Shown here piece by piece: positions 36,540 through 44,870 of a stretch of 64,000 bases of DNA. The stretch comes from a virus, in the IMG/VR virus record IMGVR_UViG_3300019776_000212, positions 1-64,000 of that record. One strand, written 5' to 3'. A program made the position numbers and the translations under genes. The notes under the pieces are model-generated. The model searched no databases. It was given only the letters and a program-made list of their open reading frames with translations, and was not told where the DNA came from. Numbering within the stretch: position 1 is the stretch's first letter; each line of letters starts with the position of its first letter.

Positions 36540-36746
36540 CTACCTCTTGCTGGCTTTCTTTACACTGTTGTCTACAGCACCTGCGGATGCTGGTATACCG
36601 ATGAACAGCCAGCACACCACGAAGAACAGGCGGCCTCCTGAACTCCAGAGCGTCAAGTCCCAGCTGAAAGGGATAAAGCCTACAACACCCCACAGGAACA
36701 GGAATACACCAAACAGCACTGAAACAAAGATAGCAAACTCACGCAT
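36540..36746 (-). CDS. Small membrane protein, two spans
   Basis: 68 residues from ATG 36746 (AAGGAG; a GTG 3 nt earlier is too close). Hydrophobic segments FAIFVSVLFGVFLFLWGVV and FFVVCWLFIGI with a Lys-rich tail. Unrecognised. Confidence 0.6.
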   Translation of the reverse strand: MREFAIFVSVLFGVFLFLWGVVGFIPFSWDLTLWSSGGRLFFVVCWLFIGIPASAGAVDNSVKKASKR

Positions 36747-36778
36747 CACAACTCTCCTTTTAAAATCAAGCTTATAGG

Positions 36779-36850
36779 GCCACCCCTAGAATCGCACGGA
36801 AAATAATCGCAGCGAATAAATAAGGGTGGCACCAATAATCGCACGGAAAT
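36779..36850. repeat. Direct repeats and long stem
   Basis: AATCGCACGGAAA occurs at 36790-36802 and 36837-36849 (period 47), each flanked by AATAAT. GCCACCC (36779-36785) pairs with GGGTGGC (36824-36830). Located between the genes at 36540 and 36871; could be a terminator variant or a protein-binding site. Confidence 0.5.
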
Positions 36851-36870
36851 AATTACAGTGCAACCAATAA

Positions 36871-37950
36871 TTAAGCTTTCTTGTACACCTTGCAGGAGTA
36901 AGTTGATTGAGTAAGTCCTTTGCGAGGCCCTTCGTAGCTGTTACGAATGCAGTCTTGTTTCTCGTACAGCTTCTTCACCCGCTCAGGGCAGTCACCTCGT
37001 CCATCATTGTAGTAGATGTGCTTGGACAGTGCAACATCCAAGTTTGCATACTCAGGGCCAACCACACCTTCACGGCGTTCAGTGATCTTGACGCTGTTGT
37101 TTTCGATCACAATACCCGGCTCTTTAGGCCCGTATTCATACTTAGGTTGGCCACCGGGGTACTCCCCAACTTTGATTTGGGTTGTCACGATGTCACTTGC
37201 AAACAAGCCAACCCACTGGCTGTCTTTCAGAGTCTCGGTGCCGTCATCACGGATGTTAACTTGTTGGGTATAACGGCCACCGTAGTAGCGGCTTTGGTTT
37301 CGTTGGTACTCAGTGTCATACAACTGTCGATGCTGAGTCCACTCAAGCTTCACCATGCCCAAGAACTGGACTTCCTTACTCTCACGGCCAAAGGTGTGTA
37401 ACTTCACCCAATCGCCCGGCATCAAATCTTTGATCTTCAAGGCTTCTTGCACTTTCTCGATCTTGACCACTGCCTTACGGTACTCTTCGGTGTGCACAGG
37501 AAGCAGTACATGCTTGTTGTCTGTACCCCATACGCACTCTTCCTGAATCACACCATTGATGATGGTGCAGTACTGCATCAGAGTGGTGAGGTTGCCCACT
37601 TCCACCTGCACCTTGAATCCACGCGGATCTTCAATTTCAATGTATGTGGCCTCAGTAGTCCAACGGCCCGCCTGCCCAACAACCTTAAAACCTTTCACTG
37701 GGATGTTGTCATAGAAGGTTTCAATACCTTCGTTTGCAGGGATTTTCGGGCCATCATACACCCACTTACCGTCCTCATACTTGGTCGGCTGGTGAGCACC
37801 GTTTCTTGCCCACTTACGCCCTGTCTCCATCTTCTTAGATGTGGCAGCATCAGGGCTGCCATCTTTCTTTGTAGTCACTTGGGTCATATACGCCAATGGC
37901 GTACGGTTCTGGTCAACTACACTCCAGATTTGGGATTCGATCTTGATCAT
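36871..37950 (-). CDS. Hypothetical protein, 359 aa
   Basis: Largest unassigned gene in this part. A basic N-terminal third, a middle with KDLMPGDWVKLHTFGR (SH3-like), then a Tyr/Gly-rich segment (YGGRYTQQVN) and Cys-containing end (GDCPERVKKLYEK; STYSCKVYKK). GGAGG precedes the ATG. No enzyme motif recognised. Confidence 0.65.
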   Translation of the reverse strand: MIKIESQIWSVVDQNRTPLAYMTQVTTKKDGSPDAATSKKMETGRKWARNGAHQPTKYEDGKWVYDGPKIPANEGIETFYDNIPVKGFKVVGQAGRWTTEATYIEIEDPRGFKVQVEVGNLTTLMQYCTIINGVIQEECVWGTDNKHVLLPVHTEEYRKAVVKIEKVQEALKIKDLMPGDWVKLHTFGRESKEVQFLGMVKLEWTQHRQLYDTEYQRNQSRYYGGRYTQQVNIRDDGTETLKDSQWVGLFASDIVTTQIKVGEYPGGQPKYEYGPKEPGIVIENNSVKITERREGVVGPEYANLDVALSKHIYYNDGRGDCPERVKKLYEKQDCIRNSYEGPRKGLTQSTYSCKVYKKA

Positions 37951-38357
37951 TTTGCGGCCTCCATTACAATGCGTTTGAATTCACGAAGTTTCTCCACTTC
38001 CTCACGAAGCTCTTGGAGTTCGGAATCCATTCGGATAATGCCTTTGGCGTAATCCACCATCTGACGATTTGATGGTGGCACAATTTCTGTCCGAGTAACG
38101 CCCCCAGAGGAGATGAGTACGAAGTTTGAGAGATGTGGGCCGTCCCCGTAAGGCTCCAAGCCAAGAATCAAAGTATCACCATCCTCGTGCCGTGTGAAGC
38201 CAACTACCTTGAATACCTCACCATCTTTGCATTGGTGGGACACCCCGCCGTCTGCCCAAGCTGCTGAAAACCCCATCCTTAAGGCTGCTCCCTTGTAAGT
38301 GGAGTAGCAGCGTCCCGAGTCAGTGACGGTAACGATATCGCCCTTTTGGTATTCCAT
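37947..38357 (-). CDS. SH3-like plus coiled-coil protein, 136 aa
   Basis: Opens YQKGDIVTVTDSGR, followed by strands (EVFKVVGFTRHEDGDTLIL), and ends in a coiled coil (LQELREEVEKLREFKR). AAAGGAG precedes ATG 38357. The same SH3-plus-coil layout occurs at 39561 and 41963, so they may be related. Confidence 0.65.
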   Translation of the reverse strand: MEYQKGDIVTVTDSGRCYSTYKGAALRMGFSAAWADGGVSHQCKDGEVFKVVGFTRHEDGDTLILGLEPYGDGPHLSNFVLISSGGVTRTEIVPPSNRQMVDYAKGIIRMDSELQELREEVEKLREFKRIVMEAAK

Positions 38358-38371
38358 AAAATTCTCCTTTA

Positions 38372-38893
38372 TTAGCTCCAGAATTTAGGTGAGATGCCCC
38401 ACCAGCTTTTGTTTTGAAGGGTGATCATACCACCAGCTTCCACCACTTGGCAAGGGATTGTTTTTCGGTGAGGTGCCTTTGTGATTTCACCCATCTTGTG
38501 CACCGGGTTGTGAAATTCTCCGACACGCTCTCGCATCATCTGATCGTGCAATGCGAAAGCCATAACCTCATGCGGATCTTTCTTAACCTTTACACCCTCA
38601 CGGCGCTTTCTGTCCCAGTGACGGCCACGTTGGTTGCCAGTAAACTGGCGTTCAGGGTACAGACCCGGTGCAATATCCCACTGCACTTCATCATGGTGGC
38701 TCATGCAGCGAAGTTCAAGATTGGAGAAGTCTGGGCTCTCAAGGCTGATGTAACCAATTCCGGTGCTCTTGGCCATAGCCATGCTTGCAGCACTTGCTGC
38801 AAGCTCTTCGATGTAAGCTTGCATAAAACTGCTCTTACCATTCATGCCGTAGTGAAGTCCGTACATGATGGTCTTCTGTGCTTGGCGGTCCAT
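38372..38893 (-). CDS. Hypothetical protein, 173 aa
   Basis: ATG 38893 overlaps TAA of the gene upstream with GAGGG about 10 nt before; the ATG at 38899 would be too close to that RBS. Contains MSHHDEVQWDI and a basic stretch (NQRGRHWDRKRREG). No recognised family. Confidence 0.6.
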   Translation of the reverse strand: MDRQAQKTIMYGLHYGMNGKSSFMQAYIEELAASAASMAMAKSTGIGYISLESPDFSNLELRCMSHHDEVQWDIAPGLYPERQFTGNQRGRHWDRKRREGVKVKKDPHEVMAFALHDQMMRERVGEFHNPVHKMGEITKAPHRKTIPCQVVEAGGMITLQNKSWWGISPKFWS

Positions 38894-39174
38894 TACCATT
38901 TACCCTCGTAGAAGAACTTGTGAACTGGAGTTGATTCTGCGCCCTCTATACGTGGTGCTGCAAACAGTGTAACCTCTCCAGTCTCGTAGTTGGTGATCTT
39001 AACAGAGATTCTCTTGTCCTGTCTACTGTCTTCGATCAGAAACTTACCGCGTTGTGTGTAAGTTTTTACATCATAACAGATGCGGCCGCGCTTACCATTC
39101 GAGTAGAGGCCTCCTACACTCTCGCACCAACTACGTGCTTCCCACTCTACTGACTGAAATGCTGCTGCGTCCAT
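38893..39174 (-). CDS. Hypothetical protein, 93 aa
   Basis: ACGGAG precedes ATG 39174. Strand-rich middle (KRISVKITNYETGEVTLFA) and two Cys. First gene of the unit behind promoter 39230. Confidence 0.6.
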   Translation of the reverse strand: MDAAAFQSVEWEARSWCESVGGLYSNGKRGRICYDVKTYTQRGKFLIEDSRQDKRISVKITNYETGEVTLFAAPRIEGAESTPVHKFFYEGKW

Positions 39175-39229
39175 TTGTGTAACTCCGTTGTTTGATTGAT
39201 GTACTCAGTTATCGCTTCGTTGTGTGGGT

Positions 39230-39257
39230 AGTATACAGGGTGCAGATATGTTGTCAA
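39230..39257 (-). promoter_or_regulatory. Promoter, early-like
   Basis: TTGACA, 16 bp, TATACT with CTG before the -10, nearly the same architecture as the early promoters. Confidence 0.75.
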
Positions 39258-39280
39258 CCACTAAATCACTTTTCTACAGG

Positions 39281-39307
39281 CAAAAGAAAGCCCGCACATG
39301 GCGGGCT
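39281..39307 (-). terminator. Intrinsic terminator
   Basis: Minus strand AGCCCGC-CATGT-GCGGGCT then TTCTTTTG, overlapping the stop of the gene at 39306. Confidence 0.85.
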
Positions 39308-39482
39308 AGGGGTTGGAACGTTCAGCTAGAAGAACCTCAATAAAAGCCATTCTGTCAGCAATCCATTGCCTACGTGGAGCCTTGTAAGTGACATCCATCT
39401 CAGCTTTAAGAGCCGAATATTCGGCCTTCAAATCCCTTGAACTTGTGTCCTCTAGGTGAGAGCGTTCTCTCTCATTGAGCAT
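39306..39482 (-). CDS. Hypothetical helical protein, 58 aa
   Basis: AGGAGG lies 8 nt before ATG 39482, and the stop TAG is at 39306-39308 inside the terminator stem. Charged, helical (MLNERERSHLEDTSSRDLK). It forms a complete single-gene unit with promoter 39531 and terminator 39281. Confidence 0.6.
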   Translation of the reverse strand: MLNERERSHLEDTSSRDLKAEYSALKAEMDVTYKAPRRQWIADRMAFIEVLLAERSNP

Positions 39483-39530
39483 TAGTCATGCCTCCTATTG
39501 TTGTAAAGAGTAATCCTTTACTCTCACCAT

Positions 39531-39560
39531 ATAGTAGCACAGTCTAACGCTCAGTGTCAA
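39531..39560 (-). promoter_or_regulatory. Promoter of the gene at 39306
   Basis: TTGACA, 18 bp, TACTAT, placed just upstream of the 58-residue gene and overlapping the end of the gene at 39561. Confidence 0.6.
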
Positions 39561-40454
39561 TCACTTAATCACTCGCTTACCCACCAGATCAACCCACACC
39601 AATTCGTAATCATCGCCATCCCGATAACGAGGATCATCTGCGTTATCACGGAAATGGATCATATTGCTGTCGTCGGCATCGTCTGTGAGTGTGAACACGT
39701 CACCGATCTCGATATCAGTCTCGGAATCGTTTACACTCTTCACCTTCATACCGACCTTCCATTGACTTGGATCTTTGCTGATCTGGTAGATCTGCTCCAG
39801 AGTGTAATACTCGACCACCTCCGCAGGGGCAGTGGCAATCACCGCTTTCGCCTCAGCAATCTGTTGCTTAAGGGTTTCTTGCTCTTTCTGCAAGCCATCG
39901 AAGGCTTTATTCACCTCAGCCAGTCGCTTCTCTGCACGACCTTTCTTACTGCCAGTGCGAGTAAGACGTTTCTGTACCTTGTCCAGTACGCTCTGGAGAT
40001 TGCTCAACACCTTCTCTACTGATGTTGGGATAGGTTCCTGAGTTTCGGGGTATGCATTGATGTAAGGGCCAACCCACTCAAGTCCACGATCTTGGGTAAG
40101 GAATTTCTCCCGGTAGAAGTACCAGTTACCCTCTGCATCAAGCTTGTGCCAGCGATTAGTGTGACCAGCATAGCCGCTGTAATGGGTTGCACCATGTGGT
40201 GCATCGGACCATTTTACGTCCCGATTTGACTTAGGACCAACACTTTCATCAACCTTGGTTACACAGTCAAGGCGAACAAACCACTCATTCTTGCCGTCAG
40301 TGAACAATGGGGCGAAAGAGCCATCATCTCGTTTAAGGGTCACTACCTGACCAATTTTAAACTTGTGTACTGCAATGAGGTCTGCTGGCTTATGTTGGGC
40401 CGTGATCAGCACTTTAACGCCTTTTACGATACCCAGTTCAGATGCTTGAGACAT
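39561..40454 (-). CDS. SH3-like plus coiled-coil protein, 297 aa
   Basis: Residues 25-75 (KFKIGQVVTLKRDDGS) and 225-297 (WKVGMKVKSVNDSETD; DIEIGDVFTL) are two SH3/KOW-like units; between them is a coiled coil (AEKRLAEVNKAFDGLQKEQ). AAGGAG precedes the ATG. Possibly an adaptor that clamps nucleic acid; function unknown. Confidence 0.6.
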   Translation of the reverse strand: MSQASELGIVKGVKVLITAQHKPADLIAVHKFKIGQVVTLKRDDGSFAPLFTDGKNEWFVRLDCVTKVDESVGPKSNRDVKWSDAPHGATHYSGYAGHTNRWHKLDAEGNWYFYREKFLTQDRGLEWVGPYINAYPETQEPIPTSVEKVLSNLQSVLDKVQKRLTRTGSKKGRAEKRLAEVNKAFDGLQKEQETLKQQIAEAKAVIATAPAEVVEYYTLEQIYQISKDPSQWKVGMKVKSVNDSETDIEIGDVFTLTDDADDSNMIHFRDNADDPRYRDGDDYELVWVDLVGKRVIK

Positions 40455-40463
40455 AACTACTCC

Positions 40464-40676
40464 TTATTCTATGTTAAGTGTTACAACGAAACCCAGCTCT
40501 TTGGTGTACATAAGAAGAGCATCAAGGCTGATGCCTTTGAGCTTGAGGTTTACGATCAGGTTTACCCGAGGCTGTGTGGTGTTAAGAAACACAGCCACCT
40601 CAGCCTGAGTCATATTGTTGTCTTTTGCCCACTGTGCAATGTTCTTTGCCAGTTGCACTTTCAGTGCGTCAATCAC
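40464..40676 (-). CDS. HTH transcriptional regulator, XRE type
   Basis: 70 residues: NNMTQAEVAVFLNTTQPRVN is a canonical helix-turn-helix with the recognition helix at TTQPRVN, close to the HigA/HTH_37 type antitoxins. GTG 40676 overlaps the glutaredoxin stop. It could regulate one of the dyad-bearing promoters; no adjacent toxin is visible. Confidence 0.75.
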   Translation of the reverse strand: MIDALKVQLAKNIAQWAKDNNMTQAEVAVFLNTTQPRVNLIVNLKLKGISLDALLMYTKELGFVVTLNIE

Positions 40677-40930
40677 TTCAACTCAATCCGCAAAGCTTCA
40701 AGAGTCAGTGCGTAGTCACCTTCACCCTCAGGGAGGCCGAGGGCCCGTACGATGAACGGGAAGCTGCGTGGAGGGACGCACTCCAAAGTCTCGCACACAT
40801 CCATCAGATGCTCCATGTCGTAATCTTCGTCCAGCTTCATCACGTTGTGCTTCACACCTTTCTGCTCCATAAGACGTTGAGCTTGGTCGCAGGCGGCACA
40901 ATCCTTCTTACCGTAGATAATGTAAATCAC
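40673..40930 (-). CDS. Glutaredoxin
   Basis: 85 residues: KKDCAACDQA gives the redox CxxC (CAAC), and RSFPFIV the cis-Pro loop that binds glutathione or thioredoxin-like partners. It would reduce the disulphide formed by the phage ribonucleotide reductase encoded at 43134-45946. GTG start overlapping the upstream TGA; length fits classical glutaredoxins. Confidence 0.85.
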   Translation of the reverse strand: MIYIIYGKKDCAACDQAQRLMEQKGVKHNVMKLDEDYDMEHLMDVCETLECVPPRSFPFIVRALGLPEGEGDYALTLEALRIELK

Positions 40931-41250
40931 AGCGATGCCTCCAATTCTTCGAGTTCTTCTTTCAGCTGTTGGATACGACGAAGCTTTTCAGTATTCTTGT
41001 TGTCGTAATGGTAGGCGAGCATATCACCCAGTGTATCGAAGTGCAACTCTTCTTTGGTGCTACCACGGAAGATATCGTCAAGGTCGAAAGTTACGAGGCC
41101 ACCCTCCATATCCTCTACCGAATCCTCTGCAAAGCTATAGAAGACAGTATAGCCGAGGTTGCGAAGGCACTCACGTGCGGCCATTGTCTCGCCACGGTTG
41201 CGGCAGGACACCGTGAACCGCTGGTGCAGTTGGAATTCAAACTTACTCAT
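40927..41250 (-). CDS. Hypothetical protein, 107 aa
   Basis: AAGGAG precedes ATG 41250. Alpha/beta N-terminal part and acidic coiled-coil end (LRRIQQLKEELEELEA). Co-transcribed and coupled with the glutaredoxin gene. Unrecognised. Confidence 0.6.
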   Translation of the reverse strand: MSKFEFQLHQRFTVSCRNRGETMAARECLRNLGYTVFYSFAEDSVEDMEGGLVTFDLDDIFRGSTKEELHFDTLGDMLAYHYDNKNTEKLRRIQQLKEELEELEASL

Positions 41251-41732
41251 TTCATTTCTCCTTGTTTGTTCAGTTGTTGCTGGGCATTATCCAGAGCTTT
41301 GTTTGCGTTGTCAAGTGCTTTCGTTGCACCTTCCACCGCAACACCGGCCTTCTCTTTCAACTTGGCAGCATCAGTTTCATTGATGTTCTCACGTGCCTTC
41401 TTGATCAGGTCACGGAACATGTCGTAGGTTTCACCAGCAATCTGCTTGGTTGCATCAGCGGTGGCCACTTTCTCAGCAGCGTAGGCACCGATCATATACC
41501 AAGTCACTTCCTTGTTCGGGGTCAATGCACCGATGATGACCAGAGCTACGCAAAGCTTCAACCAGCCGCTCTTGAACCAGAGCTTGATGTATTTGAGCTC
41601 ACCCTCACTGAACAACCAGAGCAACCCGAGAATAGCGGTGACAATCGCCGTCACGAAGAGTGCAGCACCGCCAAGCGAAATGATGAAGGGCATGACAACC
41701 ATAGTGAGGTAAACGATCAGGGCCAAGAACAT
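41247..41732 (-). CDS. Membrane protein with C-terminal coiled coil
   Basis: 161 residues: three hydrophobic segments in the first 75 residues (MVVMPFIISLGGAALFV; IVTAILGLLWLF; LCVALVIIGAL), then an Ala-rich coiled coil (TKALDNANKALDNAQQQ). AAGGAG precedes the ATG. Could be an inner-membrane superinfection or lysis accessory; not assigned. Confidence 0.65.
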   Translation of the reverse strand: MFLALIVYLTMVVMPFIISLGGAALFVTAIVTAILGLLWLFSEGELKYIKLWFKSGWLKLCVALVIIGALTPNKEVTWYMIGAYAAEKVATADATKQIAGETYDMFRDLIKKARENINETDAAKLKEKAGVAVEGATKALDNANKALDNAQQQLNKQGEMK

Positions 41733-41742
41733 GAAACTCTCC

Positions 41743-41928
41743 TTATTTGATTACAATTTGACCCATAAGGGCGGTGAATGGGATAACTTTAGTCCCGAGG
41801 TGATCACTATTACGATCCTTGAGAATGTCGATTACAACGTGTCCGTCCTCTGTAAGCTTTACGATTCGGTAAACCATCCCAGCCCGCTTGGCATGATTGA
41901 ACTGATTACAATTCATTTGTTCACGCAT
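41743..41928 (-). CDS. Hypothetical protein, 61 aa
   Basis: AGGGGA lies before ATG 41928. Basic N-terminus, strand-rich (VYRIVKLTEDGHVVIDIL). Possible small barrel; function unknown. Confidence 0.55.
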   Translation of the reverse strand: MREQMNCNQFNHAKRAGMVYRIVKLTEDGHVVIDILKDRNSDHLGTKVIPFTALMGQIVIK

Positions 41929-41962
41929 CTGAATCCCCTGTCTGTGTTTGATGTTGTGTATC

Positions 41963-42268
41963 TTACTTTGCTGCTTTCACTGCGTCAAGCGCTTTTTGGA
42001 ATTTATCTCGTGCTTCGTGCAATTCAATAGCAGCTTGCACAAGCTCTTGTTCCAAGCTTGACAGGAAGCCCACTGGGACAGATTTTACGGGCTCGATCAA
42101 CTCAAGAGATGTTGCCAGCCATCGGGTAAAGTCTCCATCGCCAAGCTGCACCCGAACCATCTGCACACCTCCAGCCCCAATGGTGTTCTCGGCAACGACG
42201 CCAACTTTCCCGAAGAAAGTTGAAGGATAGATAATTTTCACTTTGTCGCCTACAGTAAATTTGTTCAT
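41963..42268 (-). CDS. SH3-like protein with helical tail, 101 aa
   Basis: FTVGDKVKIIYPSTFFGK and VGVVAEN form a KOW/SH3 pattern, followed by a helix (ARDKFQKALDAVKAAK). AAAGGAG precedes the ATG. Confidence 0.6.
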   Translation of the reverse strand: MNKFTVGDKVKIIYPSTFFGKVGVVAENTIGAGGVQMVRVQLGDGDFTRWLATSLELIEPVKSVPVGFLSSLEQELVQAAIELHEARDKFQKALDAVKAAK

Positions 42269-42280
42269 TCCTTTTCTCCT

Positions 42281-42457
42281 TTATGCCCATGCCTTGAAGT
42301 AGTCTGTAGTGTATGTGGTGCCACCTCCGTCTGTCAAGCTCTTTAACACTTGGACAACACCCTTAAGTGTTACGTTGTTTCCGTCAACAAACAGTGCATC
42401 ACCCTCACGAGGTGCACAAAGTGTTATGTATTTGATGTTCTTGTCAGGCCAGAACAT
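42281..42457 (-). CDS. Hypothetical protein, 58 aa
   Basis: ATG 42457 lies 14 nt inside the upstream gene with GGCAGG about 10 nt before; the longer frame would need a TTG start and overlaps by 68 nt. Strand-rich with Gly-rich loops (LTDGGGTTYTTDYF). Confidence 0.5.
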   Translation of the reverse strand: MFWPDKNIKYITLCAPREGDALFVDGNNVTLKGVVQVLKSLTDGGGTTYTTDYFKAWA

Positions 42458-42668
42458 CAGTTGGAAGCCTGCCCGTTGGGTGACATTCAGGGTGAGGCTT
42501 GGCCTTACCAAGCACTGTCAACTCTACGAGTATGTTCCACTCCACCTTCCAAACAGGCGATCCATCTTCAATGTCACGCCAAGCTTTTACACATTTACCG
42601 GATGCAAGGAGGTGTGAGACACGCTCCGATGCGGCACTGAACATATAGTATTTCTCGAATACACCCAT
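42444..42668 (-). CDS. Hypothetical protein, 74 aa
   Basis: ATG 42668 follows GGAGG at 8-nt spacing; this RBS is inside the 3' arm of a long hairpin (42674-42717), so its translation may be conditional. Aromatic N-terminus (MGVFEKYYMF), Trp-containing middle, His/Cys near the end. Confidence 0.55.
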   Translation of the reverse strand: MGVFEKYYMFSAASERVSHLLASGKCVKAWRDIEDGSPVWKVEWNILVELTVLGKAKPHPECHPTGRLPTDVLA

Positions 42669-42717
42669 AAAAATAGCCTCCATTGTGGAAGACGTTGTGT
42701 CTTCGTAATGGAGGCTA
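42669..42717 (-). terminator. Terminator-like hairpin over an RBS
   Basis: Minus strand TAGCCTCCATT/AATGGAGGCTA (11 bp) plus inner GAAGAC/GTCTTC (6 bp), followed by TTTTT. It ends the transcript of 42729, but its 3' arm contains the GGAGG of the next gene and its foot overlaps the -10 at 42717. Confidence 0.7.
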
Positions 42718-42745
42718 GTCTACTCAGCTTACGGGTGGCCGTCAA
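42717..42745 (-). promoter_or_regulatory. Promoter overlapping a terminator
   Basis: TTGACG, 17 bp, TAGACT. The predicted start near 42710 would leave a shortened CTCCATT/AATGGAG hairpin in the leader of the gene at 42444. Confidence 0.6.
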
Positions 42746-43082
42746 GACCTTTTACGTAAGATTCGAAAGCAAGTTTTGTTGTCGTTTGCACGTAGTCGAA
42801 ATTGGCATCCTTGACAAGTGCTTGGCTGTTCCAAGCCAGAAGCTCTGCACCCATCTCAGTTTCGAAGTAGGCTTGGTTTGTACGCTTCGTTTCAAGGTCA
42901 CGGGCGTTTTCTCCTGTGTACATGCCGTTGGCGATTACACGGCTCTGTACAGGAGTCACATCGAAGTTGAAGTCAGGGATGGAAGCGTCCCCAAGCATCT
43001 TGAAGTTGGTGCCAGTGTCGCTTGTAGTGACTGTAAATAGGCCACTGGTTGGTAGGGTTGTTACTGTGATTACTGGAGTCAT
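42729..43082 (-). CDS. Hypothetical protein, 117 aa
   Basis: AAGGAA lies before ATG 43082. Thr- and Val-rich beta-like N-terminal half (VITVTTLPTSGLFTVTT) and mixed C-terminal half. The composition suggests a beta-sandwich; no family recognised. Own promoter at 43123. Confidence 0.6.
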   Translation of the reverse strand: MTPVITVTTLPTSGLFTVTTSDTGTNFKMLGDASIPDFNFDVTPVQSRVIANGMYTGENARDLETKRTNQAYFETEMGAELLAWNSQALVKDANFDYVQTTTKLAFESYVKGLDGHP

Positions 43083-43101
43083 TGTCTGTTCCTTGTGTGA
43101 A

Positions 43102-43121
43102 GGGGCAGTATTGCCTGCCCC
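43102..43121 (-). terminator. Possible terminator after nrdA
   Basis: GGGGCAG-GCAATA-CTGCCCC stem on the minus strand, 13 nt after the nrdA stop, without a good U-run. Confidence 0.55.
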
Positions 43122-43122
43122 A

Positions 43123-43152
43123 ATTATACCACGTTACATACACATCTCGCAA
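43123..43152 (-). promoter_or_regulatory. Promoter of the gene at 42729
   Basis: TTGCGA, 18 bp, TATAAT (perfect -10), inside the last codons of nrdA. Confidence 0.6.
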
Positions 43153-44870
43153 GATTCAACACGAGAAATATCACCAGCCCCACGCTTGGAGTAGATGTAA
43201 TACAGGGAAAGAATTCCCTCATCTTCCATTGCCATCTTGTGAATGCGGCTGATGTATTCTTCACTGTCGTTTGAAGTGAAGTAGAGGTTGATACTTTGTG
43301 CTTGGTCGATGTATTTCTGACGTTGAGAGCACAGACGCAAGTGATCTTCCATTGGAATCTCAAACGCTGTACGGAACACAGCCTTCTCTTCATCGTCCAG
43401 CCAATCCACCTTCTGAACAGAGCCACCCGCATCAATGATTTGCTTGACGCATACGTCGAAATCAAGGCCACGCTCTTTGATGATCTCCAGCAACACCTTG
43501 TTCACACGGAAGAATTCGCCACCAGCAGATTGCTTGGTAAATGCCATGGCAACATCCAACCCAATGCCCTCAGAAGCCCCTGCCATCAGCTCTGCCGTCG
43601 ATTTGGTCGGAGGCATCATCATTGTAGTGGCATTACGTTGCCCCAGCCCTTTGCAGCCCTCAGGCTCTCCCAGCACCACTGCCAACCACTCTGTGGCTTC
43701 GTAGGCTTGCTTCTTCATGCCTTTGAAGATTTGGGTGTTCAAGAACATAGCCTCCATGCTCGACACACTCATACGCTCACGTTGGAGCAGTGTGTGGAAG
43801 CCAAGCACACCAGACCCAAGTGCACGGAATTCTTTAGTGAATTTCATGATCTTGGCCATTGCACGGCGGTCTTGCTCGGACAGAGTCTCTTCCATGGTTT
43901 CGATGTATTCACTGATGTTGCAGTCAGACATCACTTGACCAATGAACACCAAACGCTTAGGCCATGTACGGTACAGCTCAAGGTTGTAGTTGAGGATTAC
44001 GCAAGAGAACGTGTACAAGTCCGAAGACGGCAAGCAGGTTTCTTGGCAGAGGTTGCTTGCTTCGACGCGCAAGCCCATACGCTTAAACGCTTTCGCCAAG
44101 TGACGGTTCATCTTATCAATGAAGGTGAAATAGCCCTTACCCCTCACCATCTTGATCCAGAGGATTCGGTTCCAGAACTTCAACACTTTCGGGTTCTTGG
44201 CTTTCATCTCTTCTTGCCACTTATCGCACAGCAACCAACCTACGTTGTTACTCTCTGTACGGTTGTACAGGTGATCAGCCACTTTCTCAGCATCGCCATG
44301 GAATGGGCTGATAGAGTATGCACAGGAACCAGCACGCGGGCCTTGAGCCACGTCCTCCATCACATCAATAGTGTCGTGGACGATTGGCATTACACCTTTC
44401 GAATAGCCACCACGGATCTTCTGGCCTTCGTGTGGCCATGCGTTCAACGAGAATGACGTACCGTGAGAGTGCTTTGTAAGGATTGCAATCTCAGTCATCA
44501 TGTGGTAGCGGTCATACAGGTTGTTGTTGATTACACCACCAGCACAGCTCACTGTAGTGCCTTGATGACGCAAGCCAGCGTTCGCCAGCATTGGCGTAGA
44601 CGGGCTGATAAAGCCATCCCACAGGGTGTTAAAGAACACCTGCTCCCAACTCAAACCCTTGGTGTAAGGATCTTCATTCCACCATGTTGGTGTAATTGTT
44701 GGTGCGTGTTTTGCCATAGTCCTTGCAAGGGTTTGGAACCGGCTTCTCACCGATTCCCCCTTGTGGCTATAGCGTTTCATGAACAACTGGAATCCACCAG
44801 TGGTGTACCAGCTTGGGCACTCACCGTCAATGATTGCCTGTTTACGTTGTGCACTATAGTCTACTGTCAT
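43134..44870 (-). CDS. nrdA: Class I ribonucleotide reductase, alpha subunit
   Basis: This 578-residue large subunit reduces ribonucleoside diphosphates to deoxy forms. SPSTPMLANAG, SCAGGVINN (first catalytic-pair Cys), ASNLCQETCLP (N-x-C-x-E active site with the thiyl Cys), SCVILNYN (second pair Cys) and a C-terminal CEMC that relays electrons from the glutaredoxin. It is short for NrdA (E. coli 761) and lacks an N-terminal ATP-cone, so overall activity control by dATP is probably absent. ATG 44870 overlaps the nrdB stop (TAATG) behind GAGG. Confidence 0.93.
   Translation of the reverse strand: MTVDYSAQRKQAIIDGECPSWYTTGGFQLFMKRYSHKGESVRSRFQTLARTMAKHAPTITPTWWNEDPYTKGLSWEQVFFNTLWDGFISPSTPMLANAGLRHQGTTVSCAGGVINNNLYDRYHMMTEIAILTKHSHGTSFSLNAWPHEGQKIRGGYSKGVMPIVHDTIDVMEDVAQGPRAGSCAYSISPFHGDAEKVADHLYNRTESNNVGWLLCDKWQEEMKAKNPKVLKFWNRILWIKMVRGKGYFTFIDKMNRHLAKAFKRMGLRVEASNLCQETCLPSSDLYTFSCVILNYNLELYRTWPKRLVFIGQVMSDCNISEYIETMEETLSEQDRRAMAKIMKFTKEFRALGSGVLGFHTLLQRERMSVSSMEAMFLNTQIFKGMKKQAYEATEWLAVVLGEPEGCKGLGQRNATTMMMPPTKSTAELMAGASEGIGLDVAMAFTKQSAGGEFFRVNKVLLEIIKERGLDFDVCVKQIIDAGGSVQKVDWLDDEEKAVFRTAFEIPMEDHLRLCSQRQKYIDQAQSINLYFTSNDSEEYISRIHKMAMEDEGILSLYYIYSKRGAGDISRVESCEMCM

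Noticed and set aside
42281-42511. Longer version of the 42281 gene from TTG
   Set aside because: Would need a rare TTG start and a 68-nt overlap; ATG 42457 is simpler.
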